Assembly: GCF_014651675.1 (NCBI RefSeq)
Contig: NZ_BMXI01000012.1
Span: 1-64,000 of the forward strand
DNA from: Roseibacillus persicicus
Lineage (GTDB): Bacteria; Verrucomicrobiota; Verrucomicrobiia; Verrucomicrobiales; Akkermansiaceae
DNA: 64,000 nt
Direction: 5' to 3'
The translations under genes and the position numbers were made by a program. The notes beneath the pieces were generated by a model, which was not told where the DNA came from, did no database searches, and saw nothing but the letters and a program-made list of their open reading frames with translations. Positions 16,855 to 26,245 of the stretch are shown here, piece by piece. The stretch's first letter is position 1. Each line of letters starts with the position of its first letter.

Positions 16855-19800
16855 CTAGTATCGGGTAATTGTTTCGTGCAAATTGAGGATGAGTCGGGAG
16901 ACTTGGAACCAAGGTGAAAGCTCACTCTCTCCTTCTCGGATCGAGTCCAGGACCTTCCCGAAACTCGCCAGCTCCACCTCGTCGGGCGCTCGATTGAGCA
17001 CGCGCTGGAAAAGAAACTCGATACGCTGTTGGTCACTCCCTTCGGGCAACTCTCTCGTCACCACCTCACCGAGCGCTTGGGCTGCCTCGACAAAGATAGG
17101 ATCATTCAAGAGAGCGAGAGCTTGCTGCGGCGAGTTGGCCATTGGCCGGTCCGCCGCGCACTCGTCCCGCGCGGGAGCATCGAAGCTCGCCATAGTGGGA
17201 TGGAGGAAGGTGCGCTGCCAATGGGCGTAGACGCTCCGCCGATGCTGCTGGAAGCTCCCGCTGGCGCGATATTTCCGGGTGGGAAAGTTCAGCGGCTCAT
17301 AGTAGCCCGCTGGTTGATATGGGAAAACCGAAGGCCCACCCACGAGCCTCTGCTCGAGCAGACCGGCCACTGAAAGAGCATTGTCCCGAACAAATTCAGC
17401 GTCCAGGCGACGCCCGCCTTGCTGGGCCAGGAGCCGATTGTAGGGATCTTTTTCCAGCAAATCCTCCCGGTGAGCCGCGGCCTGGCGATAGGTGTGGGAT
17501 TCGGTGATGAGCCTCACCATATGCTTCACATTCCACCCCGAATCCCGGAACTCGGCAGCCAACCAATCGAGAAGATCAGGATGGCTGGGGGGCTCGCCCT
17601 GTCCTCCAAGATCGTCCAGCACGTTGGAAAGCCCGCTTCCAAAAAACTGCTTCCAAAGCCGATTGACGAAGTGTCGAGCGGTCAAAGGGTTCTCGTCCGC
17701 AACAATCCAGTTGGCCAAGTCCAGTCGGGTCAAACGCCGATCCGAGGGAAGAGAATCAGAGGGTAAAAACGAGAGCACCGCCGGCTCCACGAGCTCGCCG
17801 GATTCATCCTGCCAATCTCCTCGATTGAGCACCCGGCTTGGGTACGCCGGCTTGTCTATCGAGTTACTCACCACGGTGCGGGTCCAACCACCACGTGCAT
17901 CGCGGATGCCGGCAAGAACGTTCCCATAGCCAGCCCCCAGCTTGGCTGGAGGCGTGAAACACAAGTGGAAGGCCGCATTTTCTTGAGAAGACTCGAGGGC
18001 GGCCCGAAACTGGGGGGAAAAGGCATCGTGGCCAGGAACCGGATCGAGACGAGGGGAAAGGGAAAAACGCATTCTTCCTATATCTGCCGAAGCGATTTTC
18101 GCCCGCACTATTGCCCCCGCCGGAATTTCAATCGCTTGCTCGAGACAGAAGACGGCGGTGGCTTTCTTTCGAGTCAGGTCCGAAGGCAGCTCGAATCGAG
18201 CCGGCGCAGAAAACCAGGTGCCGTCAAAAGAGAGCGACCTCCGGTCTCCATTCGCATACTTGGCGGGTCGATCGAGGTCAGCCTGGGCGAACCGGACCTT
18301 CAAAGGACGCGCGTCCTCTCCGGGAACAAGCAGCTCAAATGATGGCGAGAGACTGAACCGCCCCGAAGCATCCCGCCCCACGTGACCAGCATTCGCCGCA
18401 TCAGGCAGCGCCTCGAGCCGAATCGAGCCCAAGTTCCTTCCCTTCGGCTGCAGCTCTACCGATAGAACATCATCCTTCCTTGGACTGCCGGTTAGAAGAA
18501 TCGACTGGTCATCCGGAAGAACTTTGCCCGGTGTATTCTGACTACTTTGAAAAGCCTTCGTCTCCATCACCGACCAGCCGTCTGGGTGCTTCTCCATGAA
18601 ATCCTTCAGCTCAATCAGCTTCTCCTCACCCTCCTCAGGAATGCCCTGTTGAGCGAGCAACTCCACAGCCTGGGACTCAAGAAACTGAATTCGTTCCAAC
18701 AGAGATGATGAGCGAGTCACAAGCTCAGGAGGGAACGGATGGTCGTTGTTGAAACCGTTCAAGTCCGGGGTCGAGCGATTGTAGTTTTGATAGACGCCCC
18801 ATTGCTGCAAATCATCGAAAAATGCCGCGAGCGAGTAAAAGTCCTTCGCGCTGATGGGATCATATTTGTGGTCGTGGCATTCTGCGCATCCCGTGGTCTG
18901 CCCGAGAAAAGAGGTTCCAATGGAACGAACCCGGTCAGCGGCATACTTTTTAATATACTCCTTGGGCTGAGCTCCTCCCTCCCGCGTAACCAAGTTCAGG
19001 CGATTGTAGCCAGTCGCCACAATTTGCTCCTCAGTTGGATTGGGGAGGAGATCTCCCGCGATCTGCTCAATCACAAACTGGCTGAACGGCTTGTTGTCGT
19101 TGAAACTCTGAATCACATAATCTCGATAGGGAAAGATTCGCTGATTCTGGTCCCCGTGATAACCCACCGTGTCCGCGAAGCGAACCACATCCAGCCACGG
19201 AACCGCCATCCGTTCTCCGTAGGCTGGCGAATTCAAACTCTCCTCGATCACCTGTTCGGGGTCACTTGCGGCACCCGGCCCGGGCGGCAATCCAGTGAGG
19301 TCTAGCGAGAGCCGCCGCACGAGAGTGGCTTCGTCCGCAAGGGGCGATGGCTCGACTCCTTCTTTCTCCAAACGCCGGAAAATAAATTGATCGATGGGAT
19401 TCCTCACCAGCTCCTGATGCTTTTCGACCGCAGGAACAGGAGGCCTCACAATCGGGGTGTAGGACCAATGCGCTTCATACTCCGCGCCTTCGCGAATCCA
19501 CTGCTCAAGAATCTTCCGCTCTTCTTTGGTGACCTCCTTGTGAAAGTGATGCGGAGGCATCACCTCGTCTTCATCCGTGGTGTCGATGCGATGCAGAAGA
19601 ACGGAATCTTCCGGCTTACCCGGCACAATGGCGTATCCTTCCCCTTCTTTCAAAGGAGCAAAGGCCCCTTCCTGCGTATCAAGCCGCAGGCCAGCCTCAC
19701 GCTTTTTTCCATCGGGACCATGGCACGCGATGCACTTTTCAGAAATTATCGGTCTAATATCTCGATTGAACTGCAGTATATCTTCTTCTGCGGAAATCGT

Positions 19801-19884
19801 AGCCCAGCACCCGAGAGCGGAAAGAGTGGTTGTCAGTCGAAACGTCACACCCTTTATACTGAAAACCAAGGGTTTGGCTATCAC
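16855..19884 (-). CDS. Planctomycete cytochrome c-type/DUF1549/DUF1553 protein
   Basis: A 1009-residue exported protein. A hydrophobic signal region is followed by a Planctomycete cytochrome c domain with the haem motif CIACH and a distal Met in 'EVMPPHHF'. DUF1549 follows ('NPIDQFIFRRLEKEG', 'LVRRLSLDLTGLPP') with a second CxxCH (CAECH in 'TGCAECHDHKYDPIS'), then a beta-sandwich region, and a C-terminal DUF1553 domain ('LTARHFVNRLWKQFFG', 'NVKHMVRLITESHTYRQ'). Such proteins occur with DUF1501 partners and are suspected to take part in periplasmic redox or polysaccharide breakdown, without proof. The start is GTG; a second GTG at 19848 is possible. Confidence 0.9.
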   Translation of the reverse strand: MIAKPLVFSIKGVTFRLTTTLSALGCWATISAEEDILQFNRDIRPIISEKCIACHGPDGKKREAGLRLDTQEGAFAPLKEGEGYAIVPGKPEDSVLLHRIDTTDEDEVMPPHHFHKEVTKEERKILEQWIREGAEYEAHWSYTPIVRPPVPAVEKHQELVRNPIDQFIFRRLEKEGVEPSPLADEATLVRRLSLDLTGLPPGPGAASDPEQVIEESLNSPAYGERMAVPWLDVVRFADTVGYHGDQNQRIFPYRDYVIQSFNDNKPFSQFVIEQIAGDLLPNPTEEQIVATGYNRLNLVTREGGAQPKEYIKKYAADRVRSIGTSFLGQTTGCAECHDHKYDPISAKDFYSLAAFFDDLQQWGVYQNYNRSTPDLNGFNNDHPFPPELVTRSSSLLERIQFLESQAVELLAQQGIPEEGEEKLIELKDFMEKHPDGWSVMETKAFQSSQNTPGKVLPDDQSILLTGSPRKDDVLSVELQPKGRNLGSIRLEALPDAANAGHVGRDASGRFSLSPSFELLVPGEDARPLKVRFAQADLDRPAKYANGDRRSLSFDGTWFSAPARFELPSDLTRKKATAVFCLEQAIEIPAGAIVRAKIASADIGRMRFSLSPRLDPVPGHDAFSPQFRAALESSQENAAFHLCFTPPAKLGAGYGNVLAGIRDARGGWTRTVVSNSIDKPAYPSRVLNRGDWQDESGELVEPAVLSFLPSDSLPSDRRLTRLDLANWIVADENPLTARHFVNRLWKQFFGSGLSNVLDDLGGQGEPPSHPDLLDWLAAEFRDSGWNVKHMVRLITESHTYRQAAAHREDLLEKDPYNRLLAQQGGRRLDAEFVRDNALSVAGLLEQRLVGGPSVFPYQPAGYYEPLNFPTRKYRASGSFQQHRRSVYAHWQRTFLHPTMASFDAPARDECAADRPMANSPQQALALLNDPIFVEAAQALGEVVTRELPEGSDQQRIEFLFQRVLNRAPDEVELASFGKVLDSIREGESELSPWFQVSRLILNLHETITRY

Positions 19885-20096
19885 TCCAATTTCATTTTAA
19901 GAGCAAAAAAACGTCACCCGTCGCCGCACTCTCTTGACGAAAAAAATCAAATACCGAAACCCGACTCATCCTAAAATAGATAGGACCGTTCGAAAAGTGG
20001 CGCCCTCCTGTTTCTCCAATCGTCAAAACGCAAGCCTCCCCAAAACGATGGCCTACCAAATTTGTGGCACTCTGACTTGTCCTGACCTTTTGAGTG

Positions 20097-20468
20097 CTAC
20101 CGTCCTGCCTCAAAATCCCGATAAAGAGCGATCTGATCGACCCCATCCCGCCCCTCCATTTCAGGATGATCGTTCAACCATTTCCGAAAGTGAACATCCT
20201 CTCTGACAAGCTCCTCAATGCTCTTTTCAGGTTGCCGAGCCTCGACTTCGGATTCGACCACGACTTCTGCCTCTGCGCTAGAGTCCGGCTCGAGATAAGC
20301 AGGATCAAAAAACGAAACTTCCCCACACGACTCACAAAGAAAGAGCGAGAAAATCAGCTTGTTGACCATCAGTTCTCCAATCTCACCCAGAGCCCCCCAA
20401 CGAGGACCTTCGTGAAATTCTCGATCTCCGGTATACTTTAACTCGGTTCCACACCTTGTGCAGTTCAT
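20097..20468 (-). CDS. Small zinc-ribbon protein of unknown function
   Basis: About 123 residues from the ATG at 20468. Two Cys pairs, CTRC at the N terminus and CESC about 40 residues later, form a treble-clef or zinc-ribbon-like domain. An acidic Glu-rich linker follows, then a charged helical tail ('SIEELVREDVHFRKWL'). Short proteins of this kind are annotated only as zinc-ribbon or domain-of-unknown-function proteins. It stands alone, with gaps of about 200 bases on both sides where I see no other gene. Confidence 0.65.
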   Translation of the reverse strand: MNCTRCGTELKYTGDREFHEGPRWGALGEIGELMVNKLIFSLFLCESCGEVSFFDPAYLEPDSSAEAEVVVESEVEARQPEKSIEELVREDVHFRKWLNDHPEMEGRDGVDQIALYRDFEAGR

Positions 20469-20676
20469 CGGCAAGCAATATCAGTTCTCCCACAGGGCTA
20501 GAATTACAAACCGGCATGAAATAGTAGTCGAAGCTACGCTTCCACTTCTACTGGACACGAATGAGTAGCTCCGACCTGCTGGTTCGAAGCGACTGAAAAC
20601 AGAGCACGCTCACAGGATCCGCTGCCGTGGCTCTTTTCAAGTTCCCTGAGCTCCCGACTTCGGACCCGGATCGATT

Positions 20677-21459
20677 CTAACCCTGCAAAAATCCCGTCAA
20701 TGGGCTAGTGGCCTCGGCATTGTCGAGTTGATCGGGAAGACCCATTTCAAAGGCCATACGACCCGCTTCAGTGGCCATGGCGAACGCGCGGGCCATGCCG
20801 GAAGGGTCGCTTGCCACTGCGATTGCGGTATTGACGAGGACTGCATCAGCCCCCAGCTCCATCGCCTCGGCAGCGTGGCTGGGAACTCCCAGTCCCGCGT
20901 CGACCACGACGGGAACCGTCGCTTGCTCGACAATGATGCGCACCTGGTCACGGGTCGAGATGCCTCGATTCGACCCAATGGGCGCACCCAAAGGCATCAC
21001 GGTGGCGGTTCCGACTTCCTGCAAACGCTTGGCGAGAACCGGATCAGCGTTGATGTAGGGCAAAACAACAAAGCCTTCTTTCACCAACTCTTCGGCGGCC
21101 TTCAGGGTCTCGATTGGATCGGGCAGAAGGTAATTGGGATCGGGGTGAATCTCCAGTTTGATCCACTTCGGCAAACCTGCGGCGGCCGCCAACTTGGCTA
21201 GACGAACCGCCTCGGCCGCGTCCATCGCTCCACTGGTATTGGCCAGCACGAGATACCTCTCCGGATCGACGTGTTCTAGGATATCCGCAAAGGGATCTTT
21301 CTCTCCAGTCAAATTCGCTCGACGAAGAGCCACAGTCACAATTTCGGTGCCACTCGCTTCGAGGGCATCCTTCATCGCGGAGGGCGAACCGAACTTGCCG
21401 GTTCCCAACATGAGACGTGAGCGGAACTCGCGTCCCGCAATCACCAAGGGGTCACTCAT
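20677..21459 (-). CDS. thiG: Thiazole synthase ThiG
   Basis: Forms the thiazole phosphate of thiamine from deoxyxylulose 5-phosphate, dehydroglycine and ThiS thiocarboxylate. The 260 residues begin at the ATG at 21459; a longer reading to 21666 only shadows mdh. The (beta/alpha)8 barrel shows '[10 protein letters not shown]', 'VTVALRRAN', the Schiff-base Lys101 in '[16 protein letters not shown]', '[11 protein letters not shown]' and '[20 protein letters not shown]'. mdh lies 10 bases upstream on the same strand, an unusual partner. No thiS, thiF, thiH or thiO is in the window. Confidence 0.95.
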   Translation of the reverse strand: MSDPLVIAGREFRSRLMLGTGKFGSPSAMKDALEASGTEIVTVALRRANLTGEKDPFADILEHVDPERYLVLANTSGAMDAAEAVRLAKLAAAAGLPKWIKLEIHPDPNYLLPDPIETLKAAEELVKEGFVVLPYINADPVLAKRLQEVGTATVMPLGAPIGSNRGISTRDQVRIIVEQATVPVVVDAGLGVPSHAAEAMELGADAVLVNTAIAVASDPSGMARAFAMATEAGRMAFEMGLPDQLDNAEATSPLTGFLQG

Positions 21460-21469
21460 TAAAAAAAAT

Positions 21470-22459
21470 CTAGGCTGGGATGAGGTCTTTGACCGCCTCG
21501 CGCTCTTCGAGAAGCTCGTTGATGGTGGCATCGATTTTCCCTTGGGAGAATTCATCAACCGGAACGCGTTCCACCACACTCCAGGAGCCATCGGCATTGG
21601 TGCGAATGGGCATGGAGGCGATGAGACCTTCCCGAATACCATAGGCGCCCGGCGAACAAACCGCAACCGAGTGCCAGTCGCCGGCCGGAGTTTCCGTGGT
21701 CAGGCTCGACACGGTGTCTACGACCGCATTGGCAGCAGACGCAGCCGAACTCGCGCCCCGGGCCTTGATAATCGCCGCACCACGCTGCTGCACCGTCGAG
21801 ATGAACTCGCCTTCCAACCAATTCTGGTCGGTGATGACGGAGGTCAAGGGCTGACCTTTGATTTTAGCATTGGTGAAGTCAGGATACTGGGTCGCGGAGT
21901 GATTGCCCCAGATGCAGAGATTGGTCACGTCACTCGAGTGAACTCCAGCCTTGGCTGCGAGCTGGCTCTTGGCGCGATTCTCGTCGAGTCGGGTCATGGC
22001 AAAGAATTGCTCGTTGGGCACGCCGGCCGCATTGTTCATCGCGATGAGCGCGTTGGTATTGCAGGGATTACCCACCACCAAGGTGCGCACATTGGGAGCG
22101 GCCGCCTTGGCGATAGCCTGCCCTTGTCCGGTGAAAATCTTTCCATTGATACCGAGCAAATCGTTGCGCTCCATACCAGCCTTCCGAGGAACAGAACCAA
22201 CGAGCAAGGCCCAGTTGGTGTCCTTGAACCCGTCTTCGAGGTCTGAGGTGCCATGGACACTGTTCAGCAGTGGGAATGCGCAATCGTCCAGCTCCATAAT
22301 AACTCCTTCCAAAGCCGCCATCCCGGGCTCGATCTCGATGAGCCGGAGATTGACCGGTTGGTCGGGCCCAAACATGGAGCCGCTAGCGATACGAAATAGG
22401 AGGGCGTAACCGATTTGACCCGCTGCCCCTGTCACTGAAACTGTAATGGCTTCCTTCAC
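21470..22459 (-). CDS. mdh: Malate dehydrogenase
   Basis: Oxidises malate to oxaloacetate with NAD in the TCA cycle. From the GTG at 22459 the protein has 329 residues, the size of the cytosolic/actinobacterial MDH branch. It begins with the Rossmann motif '[19 protein letters not shown]'. Other signatures are '[15 protein letters not shown]', '[11 protein letters not shown]', '[14 protein letters not shown]' and the catalytic His in '[12 protein letters not shown]'. The frame is open to 22600 but the family starts at this GTG. thiG follows after 10 bases. Confidence 0.95.
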   Translation of the reverse strand: MKEAITVSVTGAAGQIGYALLFRIASGSMFGPDQPVNLRLIEIEPGMAALEGVIMELDDCAFPLLNSVHGTSDLEDGFKDTNWALLVGSVPRKAGMERNDLLGINGKIFTGQGQAIAKAAAPNVRTLVVGNPCNTNALIAMNNAAGVPNEQFFAMTRLDENRAKSQLAAKAGVHSSDVTNLCIWGNHSATQYPDFTNAKIKGQPLTSVITDQNWLEGEFISTVQQRGAAIIKARGASSAASAANAVVDTVSSLTTETPAGDWHSVAVCSPGAYGIREGLIASMPIRTNADGSWSVVERVPVDEFSQGKIDATINELLEEREAVKDLIPA

Positions 22460-22610
22460 CCCTTTTGAATATCCGCCCTGCTCCCTGCGGTCAATAGTCG
22501 ACCGCGAAAGTCGCAAGCAACGCGAGGTCTGGCGCAGAGATTGCGCGGGCCAGCTCTGCCGACACTGATTTCCATTCCTACTTTCCTCAAGTTCCCCCAT
22601 CCTCTCCCAC

Positions 22611-23720
22611 GTGCCGCAATTGAATGGTCTTCGCGCATTTTGTGTCCTCGTCGTGATTTTTCACCACTGGACAGGAGCTTTCGTGCACTTCCGCTTCCCC
22701 TTCGAAGCGGGTGCCTTCTTTTTCTTCGTCCTCTCTGGCTTTCTCATCACCCGCATTCTGCTGCATGCAAAGGACAAGTCACAGAATCTGCCCCACACCT
22801 ATCGCAACTTTATCATCCGCCGCTCCTTACGCATCTTTCCCGGCTACCTTCTGATTCTCGCCATCCACCTTCTTCTCAATCAGGCCGATGTCCGCGAGAA
22901 CATCCTTTGGTATCTCTTCGGAATTGTGAATATCAACTTTGCTTTTCACGGCTGGCAGGGAGGCGCGGATCAGTTCTGGACCTTGGCGATCGAGCAACAA
23001 TTCTACATTCTCTGGGGATTGGCATTGCTCTTCCTCCCGCGCAAAGGAGCCCTCCTGTTATTGTGGCTGAGCCTCTTGCTCCCGTGCCTCGCTCGCTCGC
23101 TCCCCGCCTTCGTGGGAGACAATGCGCTCTCCTCCCTCCTTCGTCCCGGGACCCTTTTCGGCCAAGATCTCACCATGACGGGCAAACTCACTTGGAACGC
23201 ATTCGATTATATCGCCGCGGGTTGCATCTATGCCTATGGACGGCACGAAGGATGGACATTGCCGAAAAAACCAGCCCTCATTGTGGGGGCAATTTCAGCT
23301 TTGGTCTATCTGGTTGTTCGCACCGGCTACCTCAACGATTACTTGCCAGTTCAGGTGAAAGGGTTGCAACAGTTCTTCCTCATCATCGGCACTCTCTGGG
23401 TCGTTCATCTCGCGGCCAACGGCATCCCCGGATCGATTGGAAAGCTCCTTGAGCACCCCATCACGCAATCGATTGGCACCAAGTCCTACGGACTCTATCT
23501 CTATCACAATTTGGTGGGGGGGCTGTTCTATATGGCCTTCATTCAGCACAAGATCGGGATGGCTTGGTTTCCTGTCGTGTTTCTTGCCTGTTCAGCCCTT
23601 GTGTGGGGCTTGGCCTCCCTTTCCTGGAAGTATTTGGAAGAACCCATTTACAAAAAGAAGTCCAAGTTTCCCTACACCCGCAAACCAGATCCGAAAGCAC
23701 CCCAACTCGCTCCTCGTTGA
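22611..23720 (+). CDS. Acyltransferase family 3 membrane protein
   Basis: A multi-spanning O-acyltransferase of 369 residues with a GTG start. It shows the family 3 hallmarks: '[17 protein letters not shown]' with the catalytic-type His, '[15 protein letters not shown]', and '[17 protein letters not shown]' with basic residues. About ten hydrophobic helices follow, and the C terminus is basic and cytoplasmic. Such enzymes acetylate or acylate surface sugars, for example in O-antigen, exopolysaccharide or peptidoglycan. No polysaccharide genes are adjacent, so the target is unknown. It diverges from mdh and converges on the M14 peptidase gene. Confidence 0.85.
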   Translation: MPQLNGLRAFCVLVVIFHHWTGAFVHFRFPFEAGAFFFFVLSGFLITRILLHAKDKSQNLPHTYRNFIIRRSLRIFPGYLLILAIHLLLNQADVRENILWYLFGIVNINFAFHGWQGGADQFWTLAIEQQFYILWGLALLFLPRKGALLLLWLSLLLPCLARSLPAFVGDNALSSLLRPGTLFGQDLTMTGKLTWNAFDYIAAGCIYAYGRHEGWTLPKKPALIVGAISALVYLVVRTGYLNDYLPVQVKGLQQFFLIIGTLWVVHLAANGIPGSIGKLLEHPITQSIGTKSYGLYLYHNLVGGLFYMAFIQHKIGMAWFPVVFLACSALVWGLASLSWKYLEEPIYKKKSKFPYTRKPDPKAPQLAPR

Positions 23721-23728
23721 GCAAGGCG

Positions 23729-23745
23729 TAGCCGAAGAACGGCTA
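23729..23745. terminator. Hairpin between convergent genes
   Basis: TAGCCG and CGGCTA form a perfect 6-base stem around AAGAA, between the ends of the acyltransferase and M14 peptidase genes; the stem includes the peptidase stop codon. It could act as a weak two-way terminator, although no T tract follows on either strand. Confidence 0.35.
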
Positions 23746-25545
23746 TTCAACATCGACCCGAAAGAAGCCCCGCGTAGCTTCGCTCGAAAACGGCAACGCC
23801 TCGCTGGTTTCCCCCGACAAGGCAACAACTCCCTCGACCACTGGGACAAAAGGCTCATCCAAAGCGTCGCTATGCGAGATGCGATAGCTTCGCCCCGGCA
23901 CGCTGATCCAAGTCAAATGACTACCAGTATCACTCAAGGTCATGGCGATAATTTGCAAAAATGAAGAACCATCATCGGGCAGAGTTCCGGCCAAATACTC
24001 CCCGAGGTTTGCAAGCCCGTCCCCATCACCATCCAACAACGCGTCCGCTGAATCGTAAGGATTGAGACCGTAGGCGAGCTCCCAATTATCCGGCAGACCA
24101 TCGTCATCATCATCAGGGTCCTCCCCATCCGGAAACCCATCGTCGTCAAAATCAGGCCGCACTGTCTGATACAAGACGAGGTCAGCCCGAGTAGCTGACT
24201 CGGCGTTTACGGTCAAATCTTCCACAGATGCAGGGACGTATCCATCCGCGTGATAACTTAGCGAATATGTGCCGGGCAAAAGCATGCGATGATAGTCTCC
24301 CACCTGGGGATCGGTGTAGACCGCTTGCGTGTTTCCCTCCACGAGGACTTTGGCAAAGACCGGTTCCCCGGTGTCGCCATCAGTTATCACCCCTCGAATC
24401 CCGAGATGGACTGCTTCCAAATAAGCCATCATGGAGTCCCTGTTTTCCGTCCAAAATTGGGGAATCTGAGATTGGGGAGGAATGAACTGATTTGAAATCT
24501 CCATTGTAATCTCGTTACAAGAAAGGTAGCGGTAATTCCAATCCTGCATCCCTCCATCAATCGAAAACCAAGCGGCTCCATTGGAGATCCCATTCTCGAA
24601 AAAGGGTGAATTCCACATCGGAGGATTATGGATCGAATAGGTCAGCGCCAAAAACTCGAATAAGGCGTCGTCGCTCGTTGGCGAATCCACACTACCGAGG
24701 CCATCGTTGTCGTAGGGGTAATTGGCGACCAAGGCGCCGCCATGGAAGTTTGCAGAAAGCACAAAGGAATTGGCTGCCGACCAAGTGATGACATGAGCAA
24801 CTTCCGGAGGAAGCTCGATGAGGTCAGGTTCCGGACCGTCAAAAAGATTCCCGATTTCTTCATTGGAACCGTCAGGGAACGTTCGATTCAAATCGTCCCC
24901 TTCGGCATTAAAGCGATCAAGAACTTCCCTCCCGTCAGGATTCATAAGCGGAAGAATCCAAATTTCCGTCGTGTTGATGAGGTTCGTTATCGTTGGGTCG
25001 CTACCATAGTTGGAAAGGAGTTCATCGATGAAATAAAGACACATCTCAGTCCTGAGAAGCTCGTCGCCATGCATAGTCGCGACGTATTTGAACTCAGGTT
25101 CATCTTCTTCCTCGGTGGGATTATCCGTAATCTTGATCACCCGCAAATCACGTCCCTCCACCGACTGCCCAATGTTGGAAACCTGACAAATCCCGGGATA
25201 GGCAGTCTGCATATCGCTAAGAAACGAAAGCACTTCGCTATAACTGTGATACTCGCCAAGTTGGGCCTTGCCCCCTATTTTTTTCCGAAGCTGGGGTGAG
25301 GGTAATTCTCGATAGGTCCACCCCGCATCCCTGAGCTGAATCCGCTCCTCGCGAGTCACGTAGAGACGGGCTCCGTCTTCCCAAATATTATCGATGATAT
25401 AGTCACCCGCCAACAACAACTCCCTTCCCCTCTCCTCTCCGAAATCGACCTCCACCCCCCGATGTTCAAAGCTCCTTTCGCCGTCAGCACTGAGGCAAAA
25501 AACCACGTGCAGAAATACGAGGAACGAGCGCACAAGTGAATTCAT
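23743..25545 (-). CDS. Secreted M14 zinc carboxypeptidase with regulatory and DGDG modules
   Basis: About 600 residues from the ATG at 25545, starting with a signal peptide. The metallocarboxypeptidase domain has the zinc pair His and Glu in 'ATMHGDELL', the substrate segment 'LMNPDGREVLDRFNAEGDDLNRTFPD' split across 'NPDGRE' and 'DLNRTFP', and the third ligand His in 'SANFHGGALVANYPYD'. A carboxypeptidase regulatory-like beta domain follows ('GIRGVITDGDTGEPVFAKV'). The C terminus is an Asp-rich, probably calcium-binding segment ('DDDGFPDGEDPDDDDDGLPD', then 'DGDGLANLGEYLAGT') and a beta module like that of the 221-3007 protein. It probably trims peptides outside the cell. Confidence 0.9.
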   Translation of the reverse strand: MNSLVRSFLVFLHVVFCLSADGERSFEHRGVEVDFGEERGRELLLAGDYIIDNIWEDGARLYVTREERIQLRDAGWTYRELPSPQLRKKIGGKAQLGEYHSYSEVLSFLSDMQTAYPGICQVSNIGQSVEGRDLRVIKITDNPTEEEDEPEFKYVATMHGDELLRTEMCLYFIDELLSNYGSDPTITNLINTTEIWILPLMNPDGREVLDRFNAEGDDLNRTFPDGSNEEIGNLFDGPEPDLIELPPEVAHVITWSAANSFVLSANFHGGALVANYPYDNDGLGSVDSPTSDDALFEFLALTYSIHNPPMWNSPFFENGISNGAAWFSIDGGMQDWNYRYLSCNEITMEISNQFIPPQSQIPQFWTENRDSMMAYLEAVHLGIRGVITDGDTGEPVFAKVLVEGNTQAVYTDPQVGDYHRMLLPGTYSLSYHADGYVPASVEDLTVNAESATRADLVLYQTVRPDFDDDGFPDGEDPDDDDDGLPDNWELAYGLNPYDSADALLDGDGDGLANLGEYLAGTLPDDGSSFLQIIAMTLSDTGSHLTWISVPGRSYRISHSDALDEPFVPVVEGVVALSGETSEALPFSSEATRGFFRVDVE

Positions 25546-25627
25546 GGAGACCAGACCTCTTACCCTGCGCACCCCCATTGGTCCAACCCTTAGAAACTTC
25601 CTGCCACGCTCGCCCGACGCGATGACC

Positions 25628-26197
25628 TCAAACTTTCAAGCACGCTCGAAAGCCTCGTCCGGAATAATAGGACTCAGCCCCATTGTGATAAAAGAAGACT
25701 CGACCAAACCGACGGTCACCAAAAAGAGCGCCACCCAGCACCCTCATTTCCGGAGGAGTCTCCAACCAGCTGGAGCTCTTCGTATCGAATTCGCCCAAAG
25801 TCTGCAAATGAGCGTATTCATTTTCCGTCAAGAGTCTCACCCCCATCGCCGCGGCAAAATCAACAGCTGAGTCAACGGGCTTTTGCGCCTTTCGCGATTC
25901 CAGCGCCTCGCGATCGTAGCAAAGACGACACCGTTCTTTTGGGCTCTGAGGGCTACAATCGTAGAAGAAAAAGGCACCTGTCTCCTCGTCTCTGCCCACC
26001 ACATCAGGCTCTCCACCAGTCGCCTCCATCTGAGCGAGAGACCAGAGTTTATCAGCATCTGCCTCGAGCCTGGCTTCCACCTCACCCCAGGGAAGATCAG
26101 GGTGGCGCCCCGCATTATCCTCGAAGCGTTTCCGCAAGACCGAGAACAAAATCTGCGAATCGCTCGCGGTCAACTTTTTGCCTGCAGAGGACTTCAT
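25628..26197 (-). CDS. DUF4256 family protein
   Basis: A 189-residue cytoplasmic protein matching the DUF4256 family: 'LRKRFEDNAGRHPDLPW', 'LWSLAQMEATGGEPDVVG', 'GAFFFYDCSPQSPKERCRLC', 'MGVRLLTENEYAHLQ' and 'FDTKSSSWLETPPE'. The function is unknown; members are single-domain proteins scattered across many bacteria. It lies between the M14 peptidase and the GH15 gene, all on the minus strand, with no sign of coupling. Confidence 0.85.
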   Translation of the reverse strand: MKSSAGKKLTASDSQILFSVLRKRFEDNAGRHPDLPWGEVEARLEADADKLWSLAQMEATGGEPDVVGRDEETGAFFFYDCSPQSPKERCRLCYDREALESRKAQKPVDSAVDFAAAMGVRLLTENEYAHLQTLGEFDTKSSSWLETPPEMRVLGGALFGDRRFGRVFFYHNGAESYYSGRGFRACLKV

Positions 26198-26245
26198 TTC
26201 GTTGTTCCTATTCTGCCTGAAATTTATCTTTAGGCAAAGCCAAGC

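Noticed and set aside
21158-22246. Long plus-strand open frame across thiG and mdh
   Set aside because: Antisense shadow of two well-recognised enzymes.
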